A stretch of DNA of 64,000 bases from an uncultured Verrucomicrobia subdivision 3 bacterium (GCA_903850425.1 CAINLR010000141.1:171296-235295), one strand, 5' to 3'; numbered from the stretch's first letter, positions 41,531 to 50,259 are shown. Numbers and translations: made by a program. The notes: generated from the sequence alone by a model not told the origin.

Positions 41531-42196
41531 TCCATTTTTTCCGGTATCGGTTGCAACCCGAGTGCCCCGGTGGTAATTGGGCGAAGCGCGATCGCCCGGG
41601 AAAGGCCCATGACCGAGCGATGCCAACCAACTCCGGTTGCTCATTTTGGCAATCTCCCCTTCTCCCCTGGTGAACCGCAACCAAGACGCAGCGCGAACTT
41701 TGGCGCATATGCACCAAAGTTCGTAATGGCGGCCACCAAAGTGCCAGCCAGAACCCATGACGCGCCTGCGCCTGGGTAAGCGGTCAATCAATATTCCGCC
41801 CCCCGGAACCACCCCCAGCCCGGGCAAGATGCAACGACTTTTTTGGCGCCAATTGCCTCGAGAATGAGGGTCCATTGTTCGTCTGGTCCGCCGCGCGTTG
41901 ACGCGCAACACGAATAATTGCCACACGCTAGCCAAGGTTGCCACCCCGATGGGAGTCTTGACGGTTAAGTCTTTGATTAGCCGGCCGGCGGTGAATCAAT
42001 TCAAATTTCCCCAGTCATTTTTTGCGGGCGTTTTTCGAGTGTTTTTCGAGTTGCGGATAATTGACTGTTTGCTAGGGTTTGCGTGGAATTCAATGCCTTG
42101 AGGCACCGGCACGCTTCCAAAAAACAAGATCCAGACAGCAAGTCGCAAGCTTTTGCGAAGCTCAACCTTCCATAAACAACCAACCAGAAAATCTAA
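41531..42196. other. Long intergenic region with a near-perfect palindrome
   Basis: The 666 bp between the pseudopilus operon and the lipoprotein gene hold no supported gene; the open frames lack ribosome binding sites and read like translated non-coding DNA. A 30-bp palindrome lies at 41694-41723. A possible promoter for the lipoprotein gene is TTGACT at about 42060 followed 17 bp later by TGGAAT. No tRNA or known small RNA was recognised. Confidence 0.5.
41694..41723. repeat. 30-bp near-perfect palindrome
   Basis: CGAACTTTGG and CCAAAGTTCG are perfect 10-bp arms, and the centre GCATATGC is itself palindromic, with one mismatched pair between. It could be an operator for a dimeric regulator or a repeat-element hairpin. 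Confidence 0.7.
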
Positions 42197-42619
42197 ATGA
42201 AAATCAAAAACGCCATGATCTCCCTCGCCGCCGGTGCGGCGGTCGTGACCTTCGCTGGCTGCAACCAGTGCGCCGCGCCCGCTGCTGGCGATACCAGCTC
42301 CACCAACGCCGCCGCCAAGGACGTGGCTGGCAAGGTGGCCGACACCGCCAAGGACGTGGCCGGGCAGGCGGTTGCCGCCGGCAAAGACGCGGTGAGCGCG
42401 GTTACCGGGCAATTTAGCGCAGGCGTCGCCAACGCCAAGAAGTTCATCGCCGACAAGAATTACCCGGGCGCGCTGGCCGAATTAACCAAGCTCTCCAACC
42501 TGAAACTCACCGACGAGCAGACCAAGGTCGCGGACAATCTCAAGGCCGAAGTGCAAGCCCTGATCGCCAAAGGCACCGGCGGGGCCGTGGACGCCGCGAA
42601 GGGCCTGCTCGGGAAATAA
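42197..42619 (+). CDS. Small lipoprotein with Ala/Asp/Lys-rich helices
   Basis: This is a 140-residue protein. Its signal peptide ends in a lipobox ('AAVVTFAGC', lipidated Cys at 22). The mature protein contains 11-residue-like amphipathic repeats ('KDVAGKVADTAKDVAGQAVA', 'AGKDAVSAVTGQFSAG') and a small helical end ('ADKNYPGALAELTKLSNLKL'). It is probably attached to a membrane facing the periplasm. The function is unknown; similar helices occur in small stress or membrane-associated proteins. It precedes the EF-hand membrane protein gene on the same strand by 87 bp, and the terminator after that gene could end a shared transcript. Confidence 0.8.
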   Translation: MKIKNAMISLAAGAAVVTFAGCNQCAAPAAGDTSSTNAAAKDVAGKVADTAKDVAGQAVAAGKDAVSAVTGQFSAGVANAKKFIADKNYPGALAELTKLSNLKLTDEQTKVADNLKAEVQALIAKGTGGAVDAAKGLLGK

Positions 42620-42706
42620 TTTCAAATTCATAACCATAAAATCTGCGGCGCTGTCGCTACCCGGCGGCCGTCCCGTTTTCAACCTGAACCCCAACTAAAT
42701 ACCACC

Positions 42707-44968
42707 ATGACCACTCCCGCGACTCCCTACAACTGGCGCTTCTTCCGCGCCGGCGGTTTTGACCAGGTAAAACTGGAAACCGGGGCCGACCTGATGCACC
42801 TCGACCAGCTCAACCAGAAGCTCTGGGTTGCCCTGGCCTGCCCGACCACGGGCCTTGAGTTTGACCCCAAGACGGCCGCATTGATTGACTCGGACAAGGA
42901 CGGCCGCATCCGCGCGCCCGAAGTCATCGCCGCCATCAAATGGGCCGGGGCCATGCTCAAAAACCCCGACGATCTCGTGAAGGGCGGCGACAGCGTCGCG
43001 CTCGCGGCCATCAGCGACGCCACGCCGGAAGGCAAGCAGCTTCTCGCCTCCGCCAAGCAGATTCTGGTTAACCTCGGCAAAAAGGAGGCCACCGCGATTT
43101 CGCTGGCCGACGCTTCCGATGCGAACAAGATTTTTGCGAACACCACGTTCAATGGCGACGGCGTCATCATCGCCGAATCCGCCACGGATGCCGCGACGAA
43201 GGCGGTCATCGCCGACATCGCCGCGTGTTTCGGCACGGTGGCGGATCGTTCCGGCAAGCCGGGCGTTGATCAGGCCAAGGCGGACGCGTTTTTCGCCGCC
43301 GCCGCCGCGTTCAGCGATTGGAATAAAAAATCCGACGCCGATAGCACCACGATTCTGCCCGCCGGAGCCGGCACGACCGCCGCGAGCGCCGCGGTGAAAG
43401 CGATCAAGGCGAAGGTGGATGATTATTTCGGCCGCTGCCGCATGGCCGCGTTTGATCCGCGCACGGTGGCGGCGCTCAACCGCACCGAGGCGGAATACGC
43501 CGCCATCGCCGGCAAGGACATTTCCATTCACGCCGGTGAAATCGCCGGTTTCCCGCTCGCGCAGATCGCGGCCGGCAAATCGTTGCCGCTGAAAACAGGC
43601 GTCAATCCCGCGCACGCGGCCGCCGTGGCGGACTTGGTGAGTGCCGCCATCAAGCCCATTCTGGGCGACAAGGCGGAATTGACCGAAGCCGACTGGGCCG
43701 CGCTGCAAGGCAAGCTGGCCGCGTTTGACGGCTGGAACGCCAGCAAGGCCGGGGCCGCCGTGGAGAAACTCGGTGTCGCCCGCGTCGGCGAAATTCTCGC
43801 GGCCAAGGCGCAGGAAAAAATCAACGCGCTCATCGCGCAGGACAAAGCGCTGGAACCGGAATCCACCTCCATCGCGAATGTGGAGAAACTCGTCCGCTTC
43901 GTGCGCGACCTGTATCTGCTGTGCATCAACTTCGTCAACTTCAAGGATCTTTACGACGGCGGCGCCCCGGCGGTGTTCCAATGCGGCACGCTGTATCTGG
44001 ATCAGCGTTCCTGCAATTTGTGCATCACGGTCGAGGATGCGGGCAAACACGCGGCGATGGCCGGCCTGGCCGGGGCCTATCTCGCCTATGTGGACTGTGT
44101 GCGCAAAGGCACCGGCGAAAAGATGAGCATCGTGGCCGTGTTCTCGCAAGGGGACGACGACAATCTCATGGTCGGCCGCAACGGTATTTTCTACGACCGC
44201 AAGGGCAAGGATTACGACGCCACGATCACCAAGATCCTGTCGAACCCGATCAGTCTGCGGCAGGCGTTCTGGTCGCCGTATAAAAAATTCGTGCGGATGA
44301 TCGAGGAACAGATTTCCAAGCGCGCGGCGGCGGCGGACAGCGCGGCCACGGAAAAGCTCCAGCAAGCGGCGACCGCCGTGGCCAATGCCAAGGCGGATGC
44401 CGCCAAATCGCCCGAAAAACCGAAGATTGACGTTGGAGCCGTCGCGGCCATGGGCGTGGCTTTCGGTGCCATCGGGGCATTTTTCACCGCCGTTGCCAGC
44501 GGTTTGATCACGGTCGCGGGGCACGGGCCGCTGGCGATTGTCGGGGTCTTGATCGCCATCATCCTGCTGATCTCCGGCCCTTCAATGCTGCTGGCCTTCA
44601 TCAAGCTGCGCAAACGCAACCTCGGCCCGATCCTCGACGCCAACGGCTGGGCCGTCAACGCCAAGGCCAAAATCAATGTGCCGTTCGGGACCAGCCTGAC
44701 AGACATCGCGACCTTGCCGCCCGGCTCGCAGCGCGACCTCGTGGATCCGTTCGCGGAAAAGAAAAGCCCGTGGCCGAAAGTCATTATCTTCGCCCTGGTG
44801 CTTTACATCATCTACGCGATGCTCAACAACCTTGGCTTCGTCTATCAATGGACCGACGGCAAGATGGGCATTGAAAAGAAGAAAGCCAGCGTTGAACAGC
44901 CCGCCAAGCCGGCAGACGCCGCCAAACCCGCCGTTGAGGCGGCGACCGCCGCCACGCCGGCAAAATAA
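42707..44968 (+). CDS. Large EF-hand membrane protein of unknown function
   Basis: This is a 753-residue protein without a signal peptide. A perfect 12-residue EF-hand loop lies at 61-72 ('DSDKDGRIRAPE': Asp61, Asp63, Asp65, Gly66, Ile68, Glu72), so calcium binding is likely. A long Ala-rich helical region follows (about 90-400), with a conserved-looking core 'RDLYLLCINFVNFKDLYDGG' and 'CGTLYLDQRSCNLCITVED'. Three membrane helices come late ('VAAMGVAFGAIGAFFTAVAS', 'PLAIVGVLIAIILLISGPSM', 'KVIIFALVLYIIYAMLNNLG'), and the tail is Ala/Lys/Pro-rich. I recall similar conserved hypothetical proteins in Verrucomicrobiota but no function. A strong terminator follows. Confidence 0.82.
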   Translation: MTTPATPYNWRFFRAGGFDQVKLETGADLMHLDQLNQKLWVALACPTTGLEFDPKTAALIDSDKDGRIRAPEVIAAIKWAGAMLKNPDDLVKGGDSVALAAISDATPEGKQLLASAKQILVNLGKKEATAISLADASDANKIFANTTFNGDGVIIAESATDAATKAVIADIAACFGTVADRSGKPGVDQAKADAFFAAAAAFSDWNKKSDADSTTILPAGAGTTAASAAVKAIKAKVDDYFGRCRMAAFDPRTVAALNRTEAEYAAIAGKDISIHAGEIAGFPLAQIAAGKSLPLKTGVNPAHAAAVADLVSAAIKPILGDKAELTEADWAALQGKLAAFDGWNASKAGAAVEKLGVARVGEILAAKAQEKINALIAQDKALEPESTSIANVEKLVRFVRDLYLLCINFVNFKDLYDGGAPAVFQCGTLYLDQRSCNLCITVEDAGKHAAMAGLAGAYLAYVDCVRKGTGEKMSIVAVFSQGDDDNLMVGRNGIFYDRKGKDYDATITKILSNPISLRQAFWSPYKKFVRMIEEQISKRAAAADSAATEKLQQAATAVANAKADAAKSPEKPKIDVGAVAAMGVAFGAIGAFFTAVASGLITVAGHGPLAIVGVLIAIILLISGPSMLLAFIKLRKRNLGPILDANGWAVNAKAKINVPFGTSLTDIATLPPGSQRDLVDPFAEKKSPWPKVIIFALVLYIIYAMLNNLGFVYQWTDGKMGIEKKKASVEQPAKPADAAKPAVEAATAATPAK

Positions 44969-44983
44969 TTGTTCGTCATCTTC

Positions 44984-45014
44984 AAGCCCGGACGCTTGCG
45001 TCCGGGCTTTTTCT
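44984..45014 (+). terminator. Rho-independent terminator
   Basis: A perfect 11-bp stem AGCCCGGACGC/GCGTCCGGGCT with a 2-base gap as loop (effectively a tetraloop) is followed by TTTTCTTTT. It lies 17 bp after the EF-hand protein stop and before nth. Confidence 0.9.
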
Positions 45015-45042
45015 TTTCCGGCAATATGAGAACATCCTTTCG

Positions 45043-45699
45043 ATGCCTCGCGAAACTGTTGCCGACAAAAAAGCCCGTGCGCAAAAAATCTGCGCCGCGC
45101 TCCAGCGGACGTATCCGAACGCGCACTGCGAATTGAATTTTGCCGATCCGCTGCAACTGCTCGTCGCCACGATTCTGTCCGCGCAATGCACCGACCAGCG
45201 CGTCAATATTGTGACGGCAGAGCTGTTCCAGAAATACCGCACCGCCAAAGATTTTGCGGCGGCCCCGCTCGCGGACATTGAAGCCGCCGTGAAGAGCACA
45301 GGCTTTTTCCGCAACAAGGCGAAGAATATCAAGGCTTGTTGCGCGGCGCTGGTGGACCAGTTTGGCGGCGAAGTCCCGCGCACGATGGACGAACTGCACG
45401 CGCTCGCCGGCGTCGGGCGCAAGACGGCGAACGTCGTTCTCGGCAATGCGTTCGGCATCAATGTTGGCGTGGTCGTGGACACGCATGTCACGCGACTCGC
45501 CAATCGCCTGGGCCTGGCGAAGGGAACGGACGCCGTCAAACTGGAGCAGGCACTGATGCCGCTTGTGCCAGAAATGGATTGGACGCGGTTCAGCCACTGG
45601 CTCATCTGGCATGGTCGCCGTCGCTGCGCCGCGCGCAAACCGGACTGTGCGAATTGCGAAATTCAAAAACTCTGCTCACAGATTGGAGTGACGAAGTGA
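45043..45699 (+). CDS. nth: Endonuclease III (DNA glycosylase/AP lyase)
   Basis: This 218-residue base-excision repair enzyme removes oxidised pyrimidines and cleaves abasic sites. The helix-hairpin-helix is 'LAGVGRKTANVVLGNAFG' with catalytic Lys127, followed by catalytic Asp146 in 'VVVDTHVTRLANRLGL'. The 4Fe-4S cluster ligands are all present: Cys195, Cys202, Cys205, Cys211 (C-x6-C-x2-C-x5-C). 'ILSAQCTDQRVN' is the usual early motif. Length and order match E. coli Nth. Its stop overlaps the start of the lipoate-ligase-like gene (TGATG at 45697-45701), suggesting co-translation. Confidence 0.97.
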   Translation: MPRETVADKKARAQKICAALQRTYPNAHCELNFADPLQLLVATILSAQCTDQRVNIVTAELFQKYRTAKDFAAAPLADIEAAVKSTGFFRNKAKNIKACCAALVDQFGGEVPRTMDELHALAGVGRKTANVVLGNAFGINVGVVVDTHVTRLANRLGLAKGTDAVKLEQALMPLVPEMDWTRFSHWLIWHGRRRCAARKPDCANCEIQKLCSQIGVTK

Positions 45700-46493
45700 T
45701 GGAGAAACATTCAACATTCAACACTCAACATTCATCGCCCAAGGTTGAAGGCGATGTGCGTTCATTGGATGTTCGAGGTTCGATGTTGAATGTTGAATGT
45801 TTCCCAGCTTCTCAAAACTGGCTTCTGTTGAACTCCGGCCAATGCGCCGCCGCCTTCAACATGGCGCTGGACGAGGCGCTGCTTGAAGCGATGCCGCGGC
45901 TGCAGCAACCAGTCCTGCGTTTTTACGGCTGGACCGAAGCGGCGGCGACCTTCGGCTATTTCCAGAAATATTCCGAGGTCGAACGCGCGACATTGTTGCG
46001 CCCGCTGCTTCGGCGACCGACCGGCGGCGGCCTCGTGCCCCATGCCGCCGACTGGACCTACAGCGCCGTTTTTCCGGCCGGCCACGAATGGCATTCGCTC
46101 AAGGCGGTGGCTAGCTACCGGCGCATCCACGACTGGCTGCGATTGGCATTTGCCGCCTTGAACGTGGCCACGGAACTCGCGCCCAGTTGCAAAAAAACAA
46201 TGCCGGGCCAGTGTTTCGTGGGCCACGAACAGTTTGACCTGCTCTGGCAGGGCAAAAAAATCGCGGGCGCGGCGCAGCGCCGGAACAAACTGGGTTTGCT
46301 GATCCAGGGCTCGGTGCAGCCGCCGTCCCTGGCGTTGGCCCGGGCCGATTGGGAAACCGCGATGGCCACGGTCGCGCAGCAAGATTTCGGGGTCGTTTGG
46401 ACCCATGGTTCGCCGGACGCGGTCCTGCATGAATGTGCGGGGAAACTGGCCTTGCGGAAATACGCTCAAGCGGAATATAGTATGGGCCGATAG
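45699..46493 (+). CDS. Lipoate-protein ligase/octanoyltransferase-like protein
   Basis: This is a member of the BPL/LplA/LipB family, 264 residues from the ATG overlapping the nth stop. Catalytic-core features are 'LLRRPTGGGLVPHAADWTYS' (usual RRTGGGAV-H-D) and the conserved Lys block 'GKKIAGAAQRRNKLGLLIQG'. The family fold starts at about 'SQNWLLLNSGQCAAAFNMAL'. The first 29 codons are made of a palindromic repeat (45706-45801) and are probably dispensable; an ATG at 45783 (MLNVECFPAS) inside the repeat's right arm may be the real start. It likely transfers lipoate, octanoate or a related acyl group to carrier proteins. Which activity applies is not decidable here. Confidence 0.83.
   Translation: MEKHSTFNTQHSSPKVEGDVRSLDVRGSMLNVECFPASQNWLLLNSGQCAAAFNMALDEALLEAMPRLQQPVLRFYGWTEAAATFGYFQKYSEVERATLLRPLLRRPTGGGLVPHAADWTYSAVFPAGHEWHSLKAVASYRRIHDWLRLAFAALNVATELAPSCKKTMPGQCFVGHEQFDLLWQGKKIAGAAQRRNKLGLLIQGSVQPPSLALARADWETAMATVAQQDFGVVWTHGSPDAVLHECAGKLALRKYAQAEYSMGR
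45706..45801. repeat. Palindromic element at the 5' end of the lipoate-ligase-like gene
   Basis: There is an 18-bp perfect inverted repeat: AACATTCAACATTCAACA (45706-45723) and TGTTGAATGTTGAATGTT (45784-45801), with a 60-bp centre. It starts 7 bp after the nth stop and is read through in frame by the following gene. Confidence 0.9.
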
Positions 46494-46569
46494 TTGGGCT
46501 TGGGTAATGCCATGTTGTGAAGCCCGGCAGGCGGGGCTGGATCGTCCGGGCTTTTGGACCAAGTCAAAC

Positions 46570-48459
46570 GTGAAACTTGTAACATGTTGTTTTTCGTTAC
46601 TGGCTGTGCTGTTTCTGGCAGCCACGCCAGCCCGTGCCTTTATTGACGTTTCCCTGCAAATGCAACTCGGCAATCCGAGCAATGCCACCGCCAACACCAA
46701 CGACCACGACCATTTCCTGATCCAGCGCTCGGTCGAGGCTTTGGACTACAACGACCACCTGGGCCAGCCGAATTGGGCGAGCTGGGATTTGACCGCTGCT
46801 GACGTCGGCGCAGCTTCCCGCTCCACCATTTTTTTCACCGACACGAATCTGCCGCCGAATTTTTACCGGGTGACCGACAATGACTACAACGGCGTCGGCA
46901 CGAATGGTCTCAACCGGGGCCATTTGTGTCCGTCGGAGGACCGCACCGACACCGAGGCCGACAACGACACAGTTTTCTTGATGTCCAACATTATGCCGCA
47001 GAATGGGACGAATAATTCCGGGGTCTGGAGCACCTTCGAAAGTTATTGCCGCGCACAAACGTCCACCAACGAGCTGCTCATCCTCTGCGGCCCCAGCGGT
47101 TTTGGCACGAACCGCATTCCCAGCGGCAAGGCCGTCATCCCGGATTACGTTTGGAAGATTGCCGTGCTGGTGCCGACCAACAGCGGCGCGGCGTTGAGCC
47201 GCATCACTCCGGCCACGCGCGTCATTGCGTTGAAAATTCCCAACAACGCCCTGGCGACGAACACCTGGCCGCACTACGTCACTTCCGCCAGCCAGATCGA
47301 GGTGGACACCGGCTTGAACTTTTTCACCGCGCTGCCGGCCGCCACCGCCACCGCCTTGCGCAATAAAGTGGATGGCCAGACGAATCCGCCGCCGGTCATC
47401 TTCGCCTTCGCGCCGCCGAGTGGCGCCACGGGCACCAACGTCGTGCTCACGGGCACCAACTTCGCCACCGCCACGGCGGTGACGTTCAACGGCGTTCCGG
47501 CGGTGTTCACGGTGAACGCCAATTCGCAGGTCACCGCCAAGGTGCCTGCGAATGCCAGCAGCGGTTTCATCAGCGTGACCACAGCGGGCGGCACCGCCAT
47601 CAGTTCCGGCAGTTTCATGGTGACCGGCAGCGCCAATGTTTACAGCGGCACCCTGGTCGGCTGGGACGTGGGCATCCTGCTGGGCGGCGCGAACAATTTC
47701 GGGCCCGCGCCGTTTGCGGCCACCACCAACGCGCCCAACCTCACGACCGTTGGCCTGACGCGCGGTTCCGGCGTGACGCAGAGCGGCACGGGGGCGGCGC
47801 GCGGTTGGGGCGGCACCGGGTTTACCAGCAGCGACGTCACAACCGCTGTGGCGGCCAATCAATTCGCCACCTTCAGCCTCACGGCCAATCCTGGTTACAG
47901 TGTCGCCTGCACCGCCGTCGGCCGTTTGGATTACCGCCGTTCCAACACCGGCCCGCCCAGCGGCGTGCTGCAATATCGGGTCGGCGCCGGCGTGTTCGTG
48001 GACATCACAAATCTGTCTTATACTGTTTCCAACAGCATTCCGGCGTCCATCGGCGCGATTGATCTCACCGGATTTGCGGCATTGCAAAACGTGGGCGCGG
48101 GCACCAACGTCACCTTTCGCATCGTCAACTGGGGCGGCGGCGCGGGTGGCACCTGGTATGTTTTTGACACGACGAACAGCGCCGCGCCGGACTTGGTGGT
48201 GCAAGGCACGGTCACGCAAATCGCGACCACGAACGCGCCGGCGATGGCACCCGCGTTCGTGCTGGCCGCGTTCACCAACCATCAATTCCAATTCACCCTC
48301 ACCGGCACGACCGGGGTGAACTATGTGATTCAGGCGGCCACCAACCTGGCCGCGCCCGACTGGATTTCCATCATCACCAACGCCGCCCCTTTTGTATTCG
48401 TCGAGACCAACGCGGACCTGCCGGCGCAGCGGTTTTATCGCGGCTTGCTCGCGCCGTGA
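46570..48459 (+). CDS. Secreted DNA/RNA non-specific endonuclease (NUC1) with IPT/TIG and C-terminal adhesion-like module
   Basis: This 629-residue exported nuclease starts at GTG 46570, which gives a clear signal peptide ('KLVTCCFSLLAVLFLAATPA'). The ATG-based longer frame overlaps the previous gene and is rejected. The beta-beta-alpha-metal nuclease domain (about 20-270) carries 'LNRGHLCPSEDRT', in which the usual D-R-G-H reads N-R-G-H with catalytic His kept, and 'LMSNIMPQNGTNNSGVWSTF' with the metal-binding Asn. An IPT/TIG domain follows ('VIFAFAPPSGATGTNVVLTG', about 275-355), then a beta domain, and the C-terminal 'YVIQAATNLAAPDW...RFYRGL' module shared with other exported proteins here. 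It probably digests extracellular DNA/RNA. Confidence 0.9.
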   Translation: MKLVTCCFSLLAVLFLAATPARAFIDVSLQMQLGNPSNATANTNDHDHFLIQRSVEALDYNDHLGQPNWASWDLTAADVGAASRSTIFFTDTNLPPNFYRVTDNDYNGVGTNGLNRGHLCPSEDRTDTEADNDTVFLMSNIMPQNGTNNSGVWSTFESYCRAQTSTNELLILCGPSGFGTNRIPSGKAVIPDYVWKIAVLVPTNSGAALSRITPATRVIALKIPNNALATNTWPHYVTSASQIEVDTGLNFFTALPAATATALRNKVDGQTNPPPVIFAFAPPSGATGTNVVLTGTNFATATAVTFNGVPAVFTVNANSQVTAKVPANASSGFISVTTAGGTAISSGSFMVTGSANVYSGTLVGWDVGILLGGANNFGPAPFAATTNAPNLTTVGLTRGSGVTQSGTGAARGWGGTGFTSSDVTTAVAANQFATFSLTANPGYSVACTAVGRLDYRRSNTGPPSGVLQYRVGAGVFVDITNLSYTVSNSIPASIGAIDLTGFAALQNVGAGTNVTFRIVNWGGGAGGTWYVFDTTNSAAPDLVVQGTVTQIATTNAPAMAPAFVLAAFTNHQFQFTLTGTTGVNYVIQAATNLAAPDWISIITNAAPFVFVETNADLPAQRFYRGLLAP

Positions 48460-48579
48460 AAACCGTTTGATCGCGTTCGCAGACTTGAATCAAAATCGAG
48501 TTGCGATAGGTTGAATGCACTGCGTTCGAATGGGCGTTCGCGTGGAGCCATTCGTGGGCACCGCTGAAGCCCGGTGGCC

Positions 48580-50019
48580 ATGCGAAAACGTGAGCCGACT
48601 CAACCCGCAGCCTTGGTTATCAAAACGCGAAGCATCAATTTCATTTTTGGCTGCCTGTTTTGGTGGGCCTCCGCCGGCCTGATGGCGACGGCTCTGGCCC
48701 AGACCCGCACTTTGCGCATCGTCACTTACAACCTCCAGGCGGACACCGGGGGCGCGACCACGCCCCTGCCCGGCTTGCTCGCGCCACCGAGCGATACGAA
48801 CAATGTGCAGGCGGGCGGAGTGCTTGCAGGGATTGGCGAAGAAATTGTCGGCAATGACCCCGCGCAACCGCTGGACATTCTGGCCTTGCAGGAGACGACC
48901 AGTAATCCGCTCACGGTGGCGCCGATTGTCAGTGGCTTAAACTCCTTCTATGGCGTGGCCGGCATGTATTCCAACAGCAGTTATCAGGCGACGGAAAGCG
49001 GCGGTTTCGTCGGCAGCGGCAACGGGCCGAACGCGCTGGTCTATAACACGAAGACGGTGCAACTGCTCGCGTCCGTGCCGGTGGATCCGCCCGGCGGCAC
49101 CGGCAACCTGGGCAAAAGCAGCGGCGAGTATCGCGAGGTCATGCGTTATCAATTTGCACCGGCCGGCGTCGCGCCCACATCCACCAATGAGTTTTACCTT
49201 TACGTCAGCCATTACAAAGCGCTGCCGAGCATCACCAACGAGACCTATCGCTTGGGCGAGGCGCGGATCATCCGCAACCACGCGGCGACGAATCTGCCCA
49301 CCACTGCTCGCATTCTTTACGTCGGCGATTACAACGTCACCAGCAGCGGGGAGGCGGGCTATCTGACGCTCTTGTCCAACCTCGCGCCCGTCGGCGTGGC
49401 CCAGGCGCAGGGCGTTGATCCGATGAATTTGACCGCGCGCACCGACTTGAACTGGAGCACCGACACTACGGACACCAATATTCTCATGCTGGAAACCGAG
49501 GCGGCCACGTCGCTCCAATACCGTGACGATCTGCAACTCATGACGACGAATGTCTATTATGGGACGGCCGGCGGATTGAAATATGTTCCCGGCACCTATC
49601 ACGTTTTCGGCAACAACGGCACAACCGCCTATTACGACCGCGTGGACGCCGATTCCAACACCGCGCTGGACCATCGGCTGGTCACGAACGGGCCGGTCTT
49701 TCTCAGCGCCGCGCAACTCGAACTCGACCTCACCTATGCCAGCGATCATCTGCCGGTGGTGGCCGATTATACCATCCCGCTGCCCGCGCCCGTCATCACC
49801 AGTTACAGTCTGGTCGGGACGAATCTGGTCCTCACGGTGGCCAACAGTATTACCGGCGGCGTCTATACCGTATGGCTGACCACCAATCTGGCGTGGCCAC
49901 TGACCAACTGGACCGCCGTGGCAACCCAGGTGCCGACCGTCGGCACCTTCACCCTCACCGCCACCAATGCCGTGAACCGCGCCGCGCCCAGGCGGTTTTA
50001 TCTGCTGCAAGGAAAGTGA
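48580..50019 (+). CDS. Secreted endonuclease/exonuclease/phosphatase-family protein
   Basis: This is a 479-residue exported protein. The EEP catalytic blocks are visible in order: 'LRIVTYNLQAD', 'LDILALQETT' (metal-binding Glu), 'FYLYVSHYKA', 'ILYVGDYNVTSSG' (Asp/Asn) and 'ASDHLPVVADY' (Asp-His). A hydrophobic signal-like segment ('INFIFGCLFWWASAGLMATA') lies about 20 residues in, so the start could be ATG 48580, GTG 48574 or a later codon. The C-terminus repeats the 'VWLTTNLAWPLTNWTAVATQ ... RRFYLL' module. It follows the NUC1-type gene by 120 bp; together they suggest extracellular nucleic-acid or phosphate scavenging. Phosphodiesterase substrate specificity is unknown. Confidence 0.85.
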   Translation: MRKREPTQPAALVIKTRSINFIFGCLFWWASAGLMATALAQTRTLRIVTYNLQADTGGATTPLPGLLAPPSDTNNVQAGGVLAGIGEEIVGNDPAQPLDILALQETTSNPLTVAPIVSGLNSFYGVAGMYSNSSYQATESGGFVGSGNGPNALVYNTKTVQLLASVPVDPPGGTGNLGKSSGEYREVMRYQFAPAGVAPTSTNEFYLYVSHYKALPSITNETYRLGEARIIRNHAATNLPTTARILYVGDYNVTSSGEAGYLTLLSNLAPVGVAQAQGVDPMNLTARTDLNWSTDTTDTNILMLETEAATSLQYRDDLQLMTTNVYYGTAGGLKYVPGTYHVFGNNGTTAYYDRVDADSNTALDHRLVTNGPVFLSAAQLELDLTYASDHLPVVADYTIPLPAPVITSYSLVGTNLVLTVANSITGGVYTVWLTTNLAWPLTNWTAVATQVPTVGTFTLTATNAVNRAAPRRFYLLQGK

Positions 50020-50259
50020 ATTGTCGCGGCACCAACCGGCGACGGCGGGAGGATTCTCCCATCAAAATGAAAGCCGGGCCGGTCGGAACGGGAACCCGGC
50101 AGCAGGCTTCGGAGTGGAACCGGCCGCCAGCCGGTCGGGCGCAGAATAAAGCAGGGAACCCGGCGCGTGGGCAGGAGAAAAATTTTCGTCGCGCCCGGAA
50201 CCAGAGCGCCAGAAGGCTGGCGCCCTCCGCCGCTTTCCGGCAGTGCAAATGGTTGCCGG

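Noticed and set aside
41417-41944. 175-codon minus-strand open frame in the long intergenic gap
   Set aside because: It overlaps the end of the pseudopilus operon, has no ribosome binding site and no recognisable protein text.
41531-42196. tRNA or small RNA gene in the longest gap
   Set aside because: I found no cloverleaf-like T-arm/anticodon pattern or strong terminator; only the palindrome and a possible promoter.
42695-44524. 609-codon minus-strand open frame opposite the EF-hand protein
   Set aside because: Its translation is Arg/Gly/His-rich shadow sequence. The plus strand has a perfect EF-hand, membrane helices and a terminator in the right place.
46597-48291. 564-codon minus-strand open frame opposite the NUC1 nuclease
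   Set aside because: The nuclease, IPT and C-terminal modules on the plus strand are unmistakable; the antisense frame shows no family.
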